A stretch of 46,768 bases of DNA from an uncultured Lachnospiraceae bacterium (GCA_947571775.1 CANOZK010000017.1:1-46768), one strand, 5' to 3'. Positions 1 to 8,981 are shown, numbered from the stretch's first letter. Numbers and translations are program-made. Notes: generated from the sequence alone by a model not told the origin.

Positions 1-70
1 TTGCCCCTGGTGTTTCATTGCCACTTGTCCCTGGTGTTCCAGTTGCCCCTGGTGTCTCATTACCACTTGT
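1..70. repeat. 42-bp direct repeat within the secreted-protein gene
   Basis: Bases 1-28 recur at 43-70 with two mismatches, giving a 42-bp period that equals 14 codons. The array is cut by the window edge, so the copy number is unknown. Because the period is a multiple of three, copy-number change would alter linker length without breaking the frame. Confidence 0.8.
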
Positions 71-247
71 ATTATTTGATACATCACCACCTGACACATC
101 ATTGTCAGATTCTGACCGTGCTTCTATCTGTGAATTTTCAGCCATTTCTCCAGCGATTACGGTTGCTGGCATGAACGAAAGAGCCATGCTCAGCGATAAT
201 ACAGAAGCAAGTATTTTCTGTGTTCTCCACTTTTTATTATTTCTCAT
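1..247 (-). CDS. Secreted protein with Thr/Pro/Gly-rich repeat linker (N-terminal part, cut by window edge)
   Basis: Reading leftward from the ATG at 247, the protein begins MRNNKKWRTQKILASVLSLS. This is a basic n-region followed by a hydrophobic stretch that ends in a plausible signal-peptidase site near VIAGEM. After about 30 residues it becomes acidic and Ser/Asn-rich, then enters a repeat with unit TSGNETPGATGTPG (14 residues, 42 bp). This looks like a flexible stalk of a cell-surface or secreted protein. The rest lies outside the window, so the function cannot be stated. A weak TAGGA lies about 12 nt upstream of the start. The reading frame stays open to the window edge. Confidence 0.75.
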   Translation of the reverse strand, partial: MRNNKKWRTQKILASVLSLSMALSFMPATVIAGEMAENSQIEARSESDNDVSGGDVSNNTSGNETPGATGTPGTSGNETPGA

Positions 248-316
248 TACTTATTATCCTAACCTTTCTTAAATCCTCTTTATCAATTACTCTAGGTTTC
301 CTTATTATTTAACGAT

Positions 317-598
317 TTAAGAAAAGCAAGGCGAACGTATTCCATTCCCATAATAGTTCAGGGAATATAATCTGTTATACCCCCCCCCACTCATTTCAGA
401 AGCTTTCTTTAAGGGGCAACTTGGCATATGATTCTGCTGCCAAATATCATCATCATATTTATATCTTAAGGACAGATCTGTTTCAAACTTTGTTTTTAGA
501 CAGACTTTCTCCGCAAAGCTCATATGGACAATCTTTTTTCCCCGTTTCAGGCAGACAGACAGAACAGATCCAGGTAAGATTCTATTCAAATCGATCAT
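317..598 (-). CDS. Small hypothetical protein with an internal G9 tract
   Basis: This is a 93-residue ORF I do not recognise. Support for expression: AGAAGGA lies 9 nt before the ATG, and a sigma-A-like promoter sits upstream at 640-667. The protein has no signal peptide or membrane span. It is basic at residues 19-22 and carries three acidic residues in a row near 49-51. Residues 71-73 (Gly-Gly-Gly) are encoded by a run of nine G (C on the plus strand, 380-388). Gain or loss of one G would end the protein within a few codons. It could be a small accessory gene, a phase-variable ORF, or the 5' part of a decayed gene. Confidence 0.4.
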   Translation of the reverse strand: MIDLNRILPGSVLSVCLKRGKKIVHMSFAEKVCLKTKFETDLSLRYKYDDDIWQQNHMPSCPLKKASEMSGGGYNRLYSLNYYGNGIRSPCFS

Positions 599-639
599 GG
601 TATGTAATCCTTCTAGAAAATATAATCATGTCTATTCAG

Positions 640-667
640 ATTATAAATATTTTACCATATCTCACAA
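640..667 (-). promoter_or_regulatory. Sigma-A-like promoter for the 93-aa ORF
   Basis: On the minus strand, TTGTGA (662-667) is followed after 16 nt by a perfect TATAAT (640-645). It lies about 40 nt upstream of the start at 598. Confidence 0.5.
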
Positions 668-730
668 ATTCATTCAATACTATCCCAAATAAATCTCTTC
701 AAAATCTGCGCAAAACCGCTCCCTAATCAA

Positions 731-761
731 TATGCATGTCGCAATCTGCCTTGCATGCATA
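731..761. promoter_or_regulatory. Inverted repeat upstream of the 117-aa gene
   Basis: TATGCATG at 731-738 and its exact reverse complement CATGCATA at 754-761 are separated by 15 nt, about 50 bp upstream of the ATG at 813. The region up to the start is AT-rich with a TATAAT-like stretch near 770. It could be an operator or a leader hairpin; no regulator can be named. Confidence 0.35.
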
Positions 762-812
762 TAGTAATATTATAATTGTCATTGGAAATGAGATTGGAAA
801 GGAAGATAATAT

Positions 813-1166
813 ATGCATTACGATAGATACTTTCCTTTTTATATGGCCTATTCCACGCCAGTTTTTTACGAAGGAGAAAGCCAGCAGGAGAATGAATTTC
901 AATTGATGAAGTCCTATTATCCAGAGGAGGCGCGGCAAATCCAGACAAAGGTGGAGGAGATCTGCGACCACATGGATTATCCGGGAAGTCCGATTTACGA
1001 CGAATATCCGGATCGGTTGACGCTGAACCGGATCTGCCGACGAATATCCGACGAGATGGAAACCGAGGACGTGTCCGCAGCGTCGATGGAAGAACTGATT
1101 CAGGTACTGCTGTTTCACGAAATACACAGACGGCGGTGCAGAACCTGCAGGCGCAGGTATTTCTGA
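813..1166 (+). CDS. Conserved hypothetical protein, 117 aa
   Basis: The small soluble protein has a Tyr-rich N-terminus, a predicted helical middle (residues 35-55, PEEARQIQTKVEEICDHMDY), a YPDRLTLNRICRRI segment and a Cys/Arg-rich tail (RRRCRTCRRRYF) that could bind nucleic acid or metal. AAGGAAG lies 7 nt before the ATG. It has the look of a conserved Lachnospiraceae protein of unknown function. The large membrane-anchored protein follows 124 nt later on the same strand, so the two may be co-transcribed. No function is claimed. Confidence 0.7.
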   Translation: MHYDRYFPFYMAYSTPVFYEGESQQENEFQLMKSYYPEEARQIQTKVEEICDHMDYPGSPIYDEYPDRLTLNRICRRISDEMETEDVSAASMEELIQVLLFHEIHRRRCRTCRRRYF

Positions 1167-1290
1167 GAAAAAAGGGTTGTGATTTTTTCGCAAAACTATT
1201 ACAATAGTACAGGAAAACCAGAGCGTGTTTGAATATTCGTTCAGACAGGCTCTGGGGAATACTCAGGCCGTACAGGAGAGACATCGTATT

Positions 1291-3747
1291 ATGAAAAAAA
1301 TTGCGATTAGAATATTGGTGCTGCTGGCCGTCTTTGTTGTCGGCGTGGCGGGAACCTCCCTACTTATGAATGGGGAAATGTCCAGCGATACCATGGAATT
1401 GAACGACGCATCGTTTCCCGAAGTGATGGTTGAGATCGGCGGTACATATGTAAACCGCATGTTTGGCTACGCCCAAAAAATGCAAATGGACTTTACCAGA
1501 GACAGTCTGACTCCTATGGATACGTCAAAAAATATCACGCTGATCGTAAATCCGTTTTCCTGCGACTTGTATAACCTGTCTTATGAGATACGCACTTCTG
1601 ACGGAAGCAAGGTAATTGAGAACAGCTCCACACGCAAGCTGTCCAGTCAGGATTCCTATCTGAAGGCTGTCCTGCATCTGAAAGCCGACGAAATGCGGAT
1701 GAACCAGGAATACACACTGCAAGTAACCTTGGATACTTCCGTGGGAGAGGTATATTATTACACCCGGATCATTCAGCGTTCCAGACTGAATACCGAGCAG
1801 TACATCCGATTTGTACAAAATTTTTATGAAAAATGTATGAACAAGGACGCAACCACAGAGCTGGCCGCCTATGTGGAATCCGATGATTCTGTTGCAGACA
1901 ACAGCTTTACGTCGGTAAATATCCATTCCTCTTTGGACATGGTCACCTGGGGAAAACTCTCCCCAACGATCTCCAGGAGAGCCGTGCCAACGATTAAAGA
2001 TATCAATGAGACAACCGGAAGTATTTCCCTGGACTATGAGATCACGGCGTTCAATGAGGACGGAAAAACAGAAGTCTACGATGTCACCGAATTTTACCGA
2101 ATGCGTTATACGGAAAACGGCGTCTGGCTGCTGGATTTTAACCGAAACGCACAGCAAGTCTTTGACGGCAATCTGCCGGTGGTAGATAACGAAGGTCTGG
2201 CGATTGGCGTAGGCTCCAAGGACATCCAGTATATGAGCAATCCCAGCGGGGAAATCATCGCGTTCGTGCAGCAAGGCGATTTGTGGGCTTATCACTGCAC
2301 AGCCAACCGGTTCACCAGGATTTTCAGCTTCCGTCAGACAAAGAATGGAGATGAGAGAGATGCCAATCACTCCCACGACATGAAGATTGTCCGTATGGAT
2401 AAATCAGGAGATATGGATTTTGTCGTCTATGGATATTTTAACCGAGGCGTTCATGAGGGAGAGGTTGGCGTAGGGGTCTATCGGTACATCAACGACCAGA
2501 ACATCGTGGAAGAACAAGTATTTATCCCCAGCACGGAATCGTATGAATTTTTGAAAAAAGATCTGGGTAATCTATCTTATATCAATGAGCAAAATCAGCT
2601 ATTTCTGTTTATGGGCGGAAATTTATACCAGGTAGATATTGAGGGGCATACGTACCAGATTGTCCGGGATGGAATCAAAGCAGGGCATTTCGTCTCCTCC
2701 ACTTCCAACGCCAGCGGCGCATGGATGGCAGGTACCGATATCTATCACTGCACGGAAATTGGAATCATTAATTTTGAAACTGGGAAAACCCGGCGAATCC
2801 GTTCGGAAGACGGGGTTTATATGAAGGCGCACGGCTTTCTGAATGAAGACCTGGTTTACGGAATGGCGCGGGAAGAAAATATTGTGTCGGATACATCCGG
2901 GAAGAAAGTGTTCGCCATGGACTCACTTCGGATTGAGGATTTTGCGGGCAACCTGGTAAAAGAATACATCCAGCCGGATCAATTTATCATAGACGTGCAG
3001 ATGAATGATTCCCTGATGGAAATCCAGTTGGCAAGACGGGATGGAAACGCATATGTCTCCACTTCTCTGGACAATATTATGAATAACCGCAAGGCGGAGG
3101 AACAGTTGGTATCCTTGAGCACCTCCTATACCTCCCGCAGAGGCTTTATCATCCATCTGGACTTTGAACAGACAGTCAAAAACAGCCCGCCTGCCGTAGC
3201 TTCGGCAAAATACCGCGCAAACACTGGTCAAACCGTGCTGGATGTAGATACGCAAGTGCCGATGGAGGAAATTTATTACGTTTATGCCGGCGGAAATCTG
3301 GACAATATGTATACCGATCCGGCCCAGGCCGTTGCGCAGGCCGACGCCAAGGTCGGCGTGGTTCTGAACCGAGCACAGCAGTATGTTTGGGAACGCGGAA
3401 ACAAAAAGACAAAAATCCAGCTCAATTTAAGCGACGTGCCGGAGGCCTTTTTGAAAGGAACCCTGGATTTTGAAGCCTTCAGCAGCGATTTGAGTTCCAT
3501 AGGGCAGCCTATGAACCTGGCGGGATGTACGCTGGAGCAAGTGCTGTACTGGGTCAGCGCCCAACGGCCGGTGCTTGCCTCCAGAGGAGACGGCGGAAGC
3601 TACGTAATTGTCGGATACGACCAGTACAATACCATTGTCTACAATCCCGACAATCAGGAAACAAAATACATGGCTATGGATGACAGCACCGAGTTATTCC
3701 AAGCAGCTGGAAATGTTTTTTACAGCTATATGGAACTGATAAAATGA
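1291..3747 (+). CDS. Membrane-anchored extracellular protein with C39-peptidase-like C-terminus
   Basis: I chose the ATG at 1291, which has AGGAGAG 10 nt upstream, over an in-frame ATG at 1225 that would add a non-hydrophobic leader. The 818-residue protein opens with a signal anchor (about residues 5-26). The long extracytoplasmic part has repeated short beta-strand patterns resembling a WD40/propeller fold, for example around SGEIIAFVQQGDLWAY. The last 75 residues (TLEQVLYWVSAQRPVLAS, then GSYVIVGYDQYN) match the second half of C39-like peptidase domains. The family's catalytic His position appears to be Ser here, and no catalytic Cys region precedes it, so a binding or structural role is more likely than proteolysis. 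The stop overlaps sequence just upstream of the aminopeptidase gene, suggesting an operon. Confidence 0.75.
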   Translation: MKKIAIRILVLLAVFVVGVAGTSLLMNGEMSSDTMELNDASFPEVMVEIGGTYVNRMFGYAQKMQMDFTRDSLTPMDTSKNITLIVNPFSCDLYNLSYEIRTSDGSKVIENSSTRKLSSQDSYLKAVLHLKADEMRMNQEYTLQVTLDTSVGEVYYYTRIIQRSRLNTEQYIRFVQNFYEKCMNKDATTELAAYVESDDSVADNSFTSVNIHSSLDMVTWGKLSPTISRRAVPTIKDINETTGSISLDYEITAFNEDGKTEVYDVTEFYRMRYTENGVWLLDFNRNAQQVFDGNLPVVDNEGLAIGVGSKDIQYMSNPSGEIIAFVQQGDLWAYHCTANRFTRIFSFRQTKNGDERDANHSHDMKIVRMDKSGDMDFVVYGYFNRGVHEGEVGVGVYRYINDQNIVEEQVFIPSTESYEFLKKDLGNLSYINEQNQLFLFMGGNLYQVDIEGHTYQIVRDGIKAGHFVSSTSNASGAWMAGTDIYHCTEIGIINFETGKTRRIRSEDGVYMKAHGFLNEDLVYGMAREENIVSDTSGKKVFAMDSLRIEDFAGNLVKEYIQPDQFIIDVQMNDSLMEIQLARRDGNAYVSTSLDNIMNNRKAEEQLVSLSTSYTSRRGFIIHLDFEQTVKNSPPAVASAKYRANTGQTVLDVDTQVPMEEIYYVYAGGNLDNMYTDPAQAVAQADAKVGVVLNRAQQYVWERGNKKTKIQLNLSDVPEAFLKGTLDFEAFSSDLSSIGQPMNLAGCTLEQVLYWVSAQRPVLASRGDGGSYVIVGYDQYNTIVYNPDNQETKYMAMDDSTELFQAAGNVFYSYMELIK

Positions 3748-3800
3748 TACAAATATTGAAAAGTTTTTGGACACCCAAAACGAAAGGAGCAAAAAAACAT

Positions 3801-4916
3801 ATGGACAGCAGAATTCACAAACTGGCAAATCTTCTGGTCAATTATTCCTGCAACGTACGGCAAGGGGAGAAAGTTTACATTCATTATATTGGAAAAGACA
3901 CCAAGGATTTGGCAAGACAGTTGGTCAAGGAAGTATATCAGGCAGGGGGCGTTCCTTTTGTACATCATACCGACCCGCAGATGCAGAGGGAAGTGCTGCT
4001 TTCCTGCACAAAGGAGCAGATGGAACTGATGGCAAAGGTGGATGCTATGGAGATGTCCATGATGGATGCATACATTGGCGTCCGCGGCAGCGACAATGTA
4101 TCGGAATTGTCAGATGTGCCGTCTGAACAGATGAAATTATACGAAACCTATTATTCCACGCCAGTCCACCACGACATACGGGTACCCAAGACAAAATGGG
4201 TAATCCTGCGCTATCCCAACGCTTCCATGGCCCAGTTGTCCAACACCAGCACAGAAGCTTTTGAGGACTTTTTCTTCGACGTGTGTACGCTGGATTATGC
4301 AAAAATGAATCGGGCAATGCAGCCGCTGGTGGAATATATGAAGAAAACGGACAAGGTGCATATGGTCGGACCAGGTACGGATATTACGTTTTCCATCAAA
4401 GGCATTGGGGCAGTTCCCTGCTCTGGACTGCGCAACATTCCAGATGGAGAAGTGTATTCCGCGCCAGTGAGAGATTCCGTCAATGGAAAGATCACATACA
4501 ATACGCCCTCGGTTTACCAAGGATTTACCTTCGAGAAGATATCTTTTACCTTTGAAAACGGAAAAATCATAGAAGCTGTGGCGAACGACACCCAGCGCAT
4601 CAACCAGGTACTCGACACCGACGAAGGCGCACGCTATATCGGAGAATTTGCTATCGGCGTAAATCCATATATTTTAGAACCTATGAAGGACATTCTGTTT
4701 GATGAAAAAATCCAAGGGTCGATTCATTTTACGCCGGGCAATTGCTATGAAGAAACATCCAACGGCAACACATCCGCCATCCACTGGGATCTGGTGTGGA
4801 TCCAGCGCCCAGAGTATGGCGGCGGCGAAATCTATTTCGACGATGTACTGATCCGCAAGGACGGCCGGTTTGTAGTGCCGGAACTGGAATCTTTAAATCC
4901 AGAACATTTATTGTAA
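3801..4916 (+). CDS. M29-family aminopeptidase (AmpS-like)
   Basis: This is a cytoplasmic metallo-aminopeptidase that releases N-terminal residues from peptides, 371 aa, the usual length for family M29 (thermophilic aminopeptidase). The expected metal ligands are visible in order: Glu217 in IPDGEVYSAPV, Glu282 in GARYIGEFAIG, His309 in GSIHFTPGN, and His328 and Asp330 in SAIHWDLVW. The ATG at 3801 is preferred because AAAGGAG lies 10 nt upstream. An in-frame ATG at 3744 overlaps the previous gene and would add 19 residues untypical of the family. It follows the membrane-anchored protein by 53 nt and is probably co-transcribed with it. Confidence 0.93.
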   Translation: MDSRIHKLANLLVNYSCNVRQGEKVYIHYIGKDTKDLARQLVKEVYQAGGVPFVHHTDPQMQREVLLSCTKEQMELMAKVDAMEMSMMDAYIGVRGSDNVSELSDVPSEQMKLYETYYSTPVHHDIRVPKTKWVILRYPNASMAQLSNTSTEAFEDFFFDVCTLDYAKMNRAMQPLVEYMKKTDKVHMVGPGTDITFSIKGIGAVPCSGLRNIPDGEVYSAPVRDSVNGKITYNTPSVYQGFTFEKISFTFENGKIIEAVANDTQRINQVLDTDEGARYIGEFAIGVNPYILEPMKDILFDEKIQGSIHFTPGNCYEETSNGNTSAIHWDLVWIQRPEYGGGEIYFDDVLIRKDGRFVVPELESLNPEHLL

Positions 4917-5103
4917 AAATTTCTGACGTTGGACGAGCTAATTTGTATTTATAGTAATTCTGCGCAAGCAGACCTGTCAATTTAAAACAGCAACCATTAT
5001 TTGTCATAACGAAATTGCCGATAATCTATATAGGCGAATGTATTTTACACAAAAGCCTGAAGTACCTTTATACAGTATTACAAGTGAAAAAGGAGGTTCG
5101 CTT

Positions 5104-6273
5104 ATGAGAATTGCAACAGGGAATGTTGCACTAAGTTCGCAACGTAGTTATTACAAAAAAGTGGATGTGCGCACAGAGACACTTCAGAAAAATGAGAGAA
5201 CCGGACTTACCAGGGCAACCGTGAATTATCTGTCCACCGAAGTCCGGGAGGGAGAGTTCGGCTTAAACTATGAGGACACCAAAGGCAACAGCCTGGATAT
5301 GTCCGGGGAAAGCAAAACCTATACGCTGAAGTCTGTCCGCGGCCAGTCGGCTTCCATGGTGACAGGCGGTATGTCCGGTCTGGAAAACAAAGTTTTCACA
5401 AGTGTTTTTGACCGACTGCTGGATCTGTTAAAGACTGGATTCGGAAACACCAAATTGTCTCTGAAAGATTATCTGGGCAACCGGACCAGCGGCAAATCCG
5501 ACAACTTAATGGCGCAGATGTTTGACATCTACACTTCGTCCAAAAACAATCCAGATATCTCTTCTTTTGCCGGAGGGGGACAGAACCTGGTGACCGAGAC
5601 CAAGCGGGTTTCCTCCTCTTTGGTGGAAGCGGAAGCGGTTCAGGTTCAGGCCGGAGGATATGTTCAGACAGAGGACGGACGGAGCATCTCTTTTGGGGTG
5701 ACCTTAAATATGAGCCGCGCATTTGCCAGCCAGGTGAGCATAGAGACCACCCAGCAGGTAGTGATGACCGATCCGCTGGTGATCAATATGGATAACCTTC
5801 CGGCGGGCACGCGCGATATGACGTTCCAGTTTGATATTGACTGCGACGGCAAGATGGATGAGATCTCCATGCTGCGGGAAGGCAGCGGTTTCCTCGCCCT
5901 TGATAAAAACGGCGACGGTAAAATCAATGACGGCGGCGAATTGTTCGGAACCAAGTCTGGAAACGGCTTTTCGGATCTGGCCGTTTACGACGAGGACGGA
6001 AACGGCTGGATTGATGAAAACGATGAGATTTTCTCCAAACTGCGGATTTGGTCCAAGGACAAGGACGGCAACGATGTGCTTAAAACTTTGAAAGAAGCAG
6101 ATGTAGGCGCTATCTACCTCGGCAGCACAACCAGCCAGTTCAGCATTACCGACCAAAAGGACAATACGGTTCAGGGAGCAGTCCGCGCTACGGGCGTTTA
6201 CTTAAAAGAAAGCACTGGAACGGCAGGAACCGTTCAGCAGGTAGACTTGGCAAACAGAACATACACTGCCTGA
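5104..6273 (+). CDS. EF-hand/dockerin-like calcium-binding protein
   Basis: The protein has 389 residues and no signal peptide or membrane span. The C-terminal third carries consecutive calcium-loop motifs starting near residues 244 (DIDCDGKMDE), 267 (DKNGDGKINDGGELFG), 296 (DEDGNGWIDENDEIF) and 319 (DKDGND). The text around them (ELFG, then GNGF, then a loop, then LRIW) is the pattern of EF-hand-like repeats in large bacterial calcium-binding proteins. The N-terminal 230 residues are Ser/Thr-rich and unrecognised. The start follows a strong AAAAAGGAGG. The gene ends just before a good terminator, so it is likely a single-gene unit. Function unknown; Ca2+-dependent folding or surface association is inferred. 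Confidence 0.8.
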   Translation: MRIATGNVALSSQRSYYKKVDVRTETLQKNERTGLTRATVNYLSTEVREGEFGLNYEDTKGNSLDMSGESKTYTLKSVRGQSASMVTGGMSGLENKVFTSVFDRLLDLLKTGFGNTKLSLKDYLGNRTSGKSDNLMAQMFDIYTSSKNNPDISSFAGGGQNLVTETKRVSSSLVEAEAVQVQAGGYVQTEDGRSISFGVTLNMSRAFASQVSIETTQQVVMTDPLVINMDNLPAGTRDMTFQFDIDCDGKMDEISMLREGSGFLALDKNGDGKINDGGELFGTKSGNGFSDLAVYDEDGNGWIDENDEIFSKLRIWSKDKDGNDVLKTLKEADVGAIYLGSTTSQFSITDQKDNTVQGAVRATGVYLKESTGTAGTVQQVDLANRTYTA

Positions 6274-6293
6274 TTAAGAAAAAATCAAAAGGG

Positions 6294-6332
6294 GCGGGCG
6301 GCTGTCGTGTGCGGACGGCGGCCTGCTTTTTT
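6294..6332 (+). terminator. Intrinsic terminator after the calcium-binding protein gene
   Basis: GCGGGC (6294-6299) pairs with GCCTGC (6321-6326), and GCTGTC (6301-6306) pairs with GACGGC (6314-6319). Each side has one bulged G, and the loop is 7 nt. Six T follow at 6327-6332. Confidence 0.85.
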
Positions 6333-6365
6333 GAGTGTACTTTTGGATAAATTTAGGAGGATGAC

Positions 6366-7421
6366 ATGCGTTTTATTCATTTGGCGGATGTACACTTGGG
6401 AGCGGCTCCAGACGCGGACTCCCCCTGGTGTGAGCAACGGGAAAACGATATCTGGGAGACGTTCCAGAAAGTGATTGCGGACGTGAAAGAAAAGCAGGTG
6501 GAGCTTTTGCTGATCTGCGGGGATTTGTTTCACCGGCAGCCTTTGAGAAAGGAACTGCGGGATGCAAATTATCTGTTTACCACCATTCCCGACACAACGG
6601 TGGTACTGATTGCAGGAAACCGCGATTACTTAAAAGAAGATTCCTATTACCTGTCTTTTTCGTGGAGCAAAAATGTAGTCTGCTTGTTTGGGGAAGCTTG
6701 CGATGCGGTTTATCTAAAACAATTAAATACATATGTCTACGGACTGAGCTATTATTCCCAGGAAATCAGCAAACCATACTATGACAATATTCGGCCATTG
6801 AAAAAAGATGCCTGCCACATCCTACTGGCTCATGGGGGCGATACCCATCACATCCCCATTCATATAGAACGAATAAAACAGGCAGGATTCGACTATGTTG
6901 CTCTGGGACATATGCACAATCCCCAGATCTTACAGGAAAATGCCATCGCCTATTCCGGTTCACCAGAGCCGCTGGATCGAACGGAGACAGGGGCGCATGG
7001 ATACATCCTGGGGGAATATGCGAACGGACAGGTACAGATTCAGTTTTGTCCCTGCGCCAAAAGGCAGTATATTTCCCTGGAGGTTGAGACAGACAGAGAA
7101 AGCACGCAGCTTTCTTTAGAGGATACGCTAAAGCAGGGAATGCAGGAGCATGGCATGGAAAATATCTACCACATTACGCTGGTAGGGCTGCGGGACGCTG
7201 ATGTAATGTTTTACCCAGAGAAAATCCAGGCGTTGGGGTATGTGCTGGAAGTTGTGGATCGAACGGAGCCAGATTACGATTTTGAAAAGCTCAAAGAACG
7301 ATACCGCGGGACGCTGATCGGAGAATTCATTGAATATTTTCCGGCAAAGCGGACAGAGTTGGAGACAAAGGCATTGTATTATGGAATGCAGGCACTTCTG
7401 CAGTCCAGGGGAGAGCGATGA
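6366..7421 (+). CDS. YhaO/SbcD-like metallophosphoesterase (DNA repair exonuclease family)
   Basis: The 351-residue calcineurin-like phosphoesterase belongs to the SbcD/Mre11/YhaO group, nucleases that work with an SMC-like ATPase on DNA ends. Motifs in order: D8 and H10 (LADVHLG), GD at 52-53 (CGDLFHR), G84-N85-R86-D87, H156 (LLAHGGD), H182 and H184 (GHMH). The third motif is normally GNHD; here the His is Arg (codon CGC, one base from CAC), which may affect catalysis. TAGGAGGA lies close before the ATG. The partner ATPase gene begins 19 nt downstream. No membrane span was seen. Confidence 0.9.
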   Translation: MRFIHLADVHLGAAPDADSPWCEQRENDIWETFQKVIADVKEKQVELLLICGDLFHRQPLRKELRDANYLFTTIPDTTVVLIAGNRDYLKEDSYYLSFSWSKNVVCLFGEACDAVYLKQLNTYVYGLSYYSQEISKPYYDNIRPLKKDACHILLAHGGDTHHIPIHIERIKQAGFDYVALGHMHNPQILQENAIAYSGSPEPLDRTETGAHGYILGEYANGQVQIQFCPCAKRQYISLEVETDRESTQLSLEDTLKQGMQEHGMENIYHITLVGLRDADVMFYPEKIQALGYVLEVVDRTEPDYDFEKLKERYRGTLIGEFIEYFPAKRTELETKALYYGMQALLQSRGER

Positions 7422-7439
7422 CAGGGGACTCTATGGATT

Positions 7440-8981
7440 ATGGTGATTGAAGAACTACACGTAAAAAATTTTGGAAAATTGCAGGATACAAAAGTCCCTC
7501 TTCAGGAGGGCTTAAATTTGATTTACGGGCCGAATGAAAGCGGCAAAACCACACTGCACACGTTTTTAAAATGTATGCTGTTCGGGATTCATCGCGCCAA
7601 GGGAAAAAGGGATCAAACCGATGTTTACGCCCGATACGAACCGTGGGAATACAGCGATTACTATGCAGGCTCCATACGTTTTTCAAGCGGCGGGAAAGTA
7701 TTCTGTCTGGACAGAAATTTTCACAAAGATAACGTAACGGCGGAGCTTTTCCGTGTAACAGACGGGGAAAAGCTTCCGATGAAGCTGGAAGAACTGACTA
7801 CGCTCCTGGGAAATATCAGCGAAGTCGTCTATGACGACACCATATCCGTGGGGCAGAGCAAGGGCGTTACAGACCAGGATCTGGCGCTGGAGCTGAAAAA
7901 TTACATGGTCAATTACCAGGGCACTGGAGACAGTGATCTGGATCTAGACAAGACCTTACAGATCTTAAAAGGCCAGAAGAAAACGTTTGAAAAAGAACTG
8001 CAGCTCAAAAAAGCGCAGGAAGAATCCCAAAAAAACGAGTTAACATCCCAGCTCCTTTATTTAAGGCAAGAGAACCAGGAGTTCCACAAAAAGATTCAGC
8101 TAGAACAGCAGCAGCTTGCCCAATTGGAACAGCAGCAGAAAGGCTCGGAACCCCCAAAGATTTTAAAAAAGAAACGATTCCAGCGCAGAGTGTTGGATAT
8201 TTTCTTAATACTTATAATTGTGTTGACGGCAGCGGCGGCAGTTTTTTTGCCAGGATGGATTCGGATCGGGGCTGTTCTCGCGGGAGTATTGTTGGAGGGC
8301 GGCGGCCTGTTCCTGCACAGAAAGATCCGCAAAAAAGCTCTGGCGATTCAGGAAAAGCTGGCGGAGGATCGGGAAATACTGGCCCGTCAGATAGGGCGGA
8401 TAAAGAGTCGGCTGCACACCCAAGAAAAAAGTTACCAGGAAAAAATCGCAGACCAGAAAGCATTGACCCAAAAACTGCATCAATATCACGATGCGTTTTC
8501 CCACAAAGATCCCATTGAAGGGGAAATCCAGGGAATCAAGATGGCGATGGAAGCTATTGGAGTAGTTGGCCAACGGCTGCAAAAACAACTTGACAGTCAA
8601 ATTTGTGAGCGTACCTCAAACATATTGGCGGAACTGACCAATGGAACATACCACCAGGTGATGTTCAACAAAGACCTTCAGATGGGAGTTGCCTCCCAGG
8701 AACGGTATATTCCGCTAGAACAGTTGAGCCGCGGAACGATGGAACAAGTATATTTCGCCCTGCGCATGGCTGTGGGAGATATTTTGTGCAGCCAAGAGCC
8801 GCTGCCAGTCATTTTTGACGATGTATTTGTCATGTATGACGAGGAACGACTGATGGAAACGCTCCAGTGGCTGATTGCGCACAAACAACAGGTTTTATTA
8901 TTTACCTGCCACAAAAGGGAACAGCAGATCCTGGATGCCTATGGAATGTCTTATCATCGGGTGAGAATATTCGATTCATGA
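7440..8981 (+). CDS. YhaN/SbcC-like ATPase with a central membrane hairpin
   Basis: This SMC/Rad50-type ATPase has 513 aa, shorter than most SbcC or YhaN proteins. Walker A GPNESGKTT lies at residues 30-38. The signature-like LSRGTMEQVYFALRMA begins near 429 and Walker B LPVIFDDVF near 455. Between the two ATPase halves are Gln/Lys/Glu-rich coiled-coil segments (about 175-240 and 300-350) flanking two hydrophobic spans (about 252-292), so the arm appears membrane-attached, as in YhaN relatives. It presumably forms a complex with the phosphoesterase encoded just upstream. Its stop overlaps the start of the subtilase gene (ATGA), so the two are translationally coupled. Confidence 0.87.
   Translation: MVIEELHVKNFGKLQDTKVPLQEGLNLIYGPNESGKTTLHTFLKCMLFGIHRAKGKRDQTDVYARYEPWEYSDYYAGSIRFSSGGKVFCLDRNFHKDNVTAELFRVTDGEKLPMKLEELTTLLGNISEVVYDDTISVGQSKGVTDQDLALELKNYMVNYQGTGDSDLDLDKTLQILKGQKKTFEKELQLKKAQEESQKNELTSQLLYLRQENQEFHKKIQLEQQQLAQLEQQQKGSEPPKILKKKRFQRRVLDIFLILIIVLTAAAAVFLPGWIRIGAVLAGVLLEGGGLFLHRKIRKKALAIQEKLAEDREILARQIGRIKSRLHTQEKSYQEKIADQKALTQKLHQYHDAFSHKDPIEGEIQGIKMAMEAIGVVGQRLQKQLDSQICERTSNILAELTNGTYHQVMFNKDLQMGVASQERYIPLEQLSRGTMEQVYFALRMAVGDILCSQEPLPVIFDDVFVMYDEERLMETLQWLIAHKQQVLLFTCHKREQQILDAYGMSYHRVRIFDS

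Noticed and set aside
1..70. CRISPR-like short repeats
   Set aside because: The repeats are in frame, adjacent at a 42-bp codon period and encode a Thr/Pro/Gly linker; there are no unique spacers.
421..726. Rightward 101-aa open frame
   Set aside because: It lacks a ribosome site and runs antisense to the promoter and ORF of the 93-aa leftward gene.
5017..5024. GCCGATAA, a sigma-28 (flagellar) -10 motif upstream of the calcium-binding protein gene
   Set aside because: No TAAA-type -35 lies 14-16 nt upstream, and no flagellar genes are in the window.
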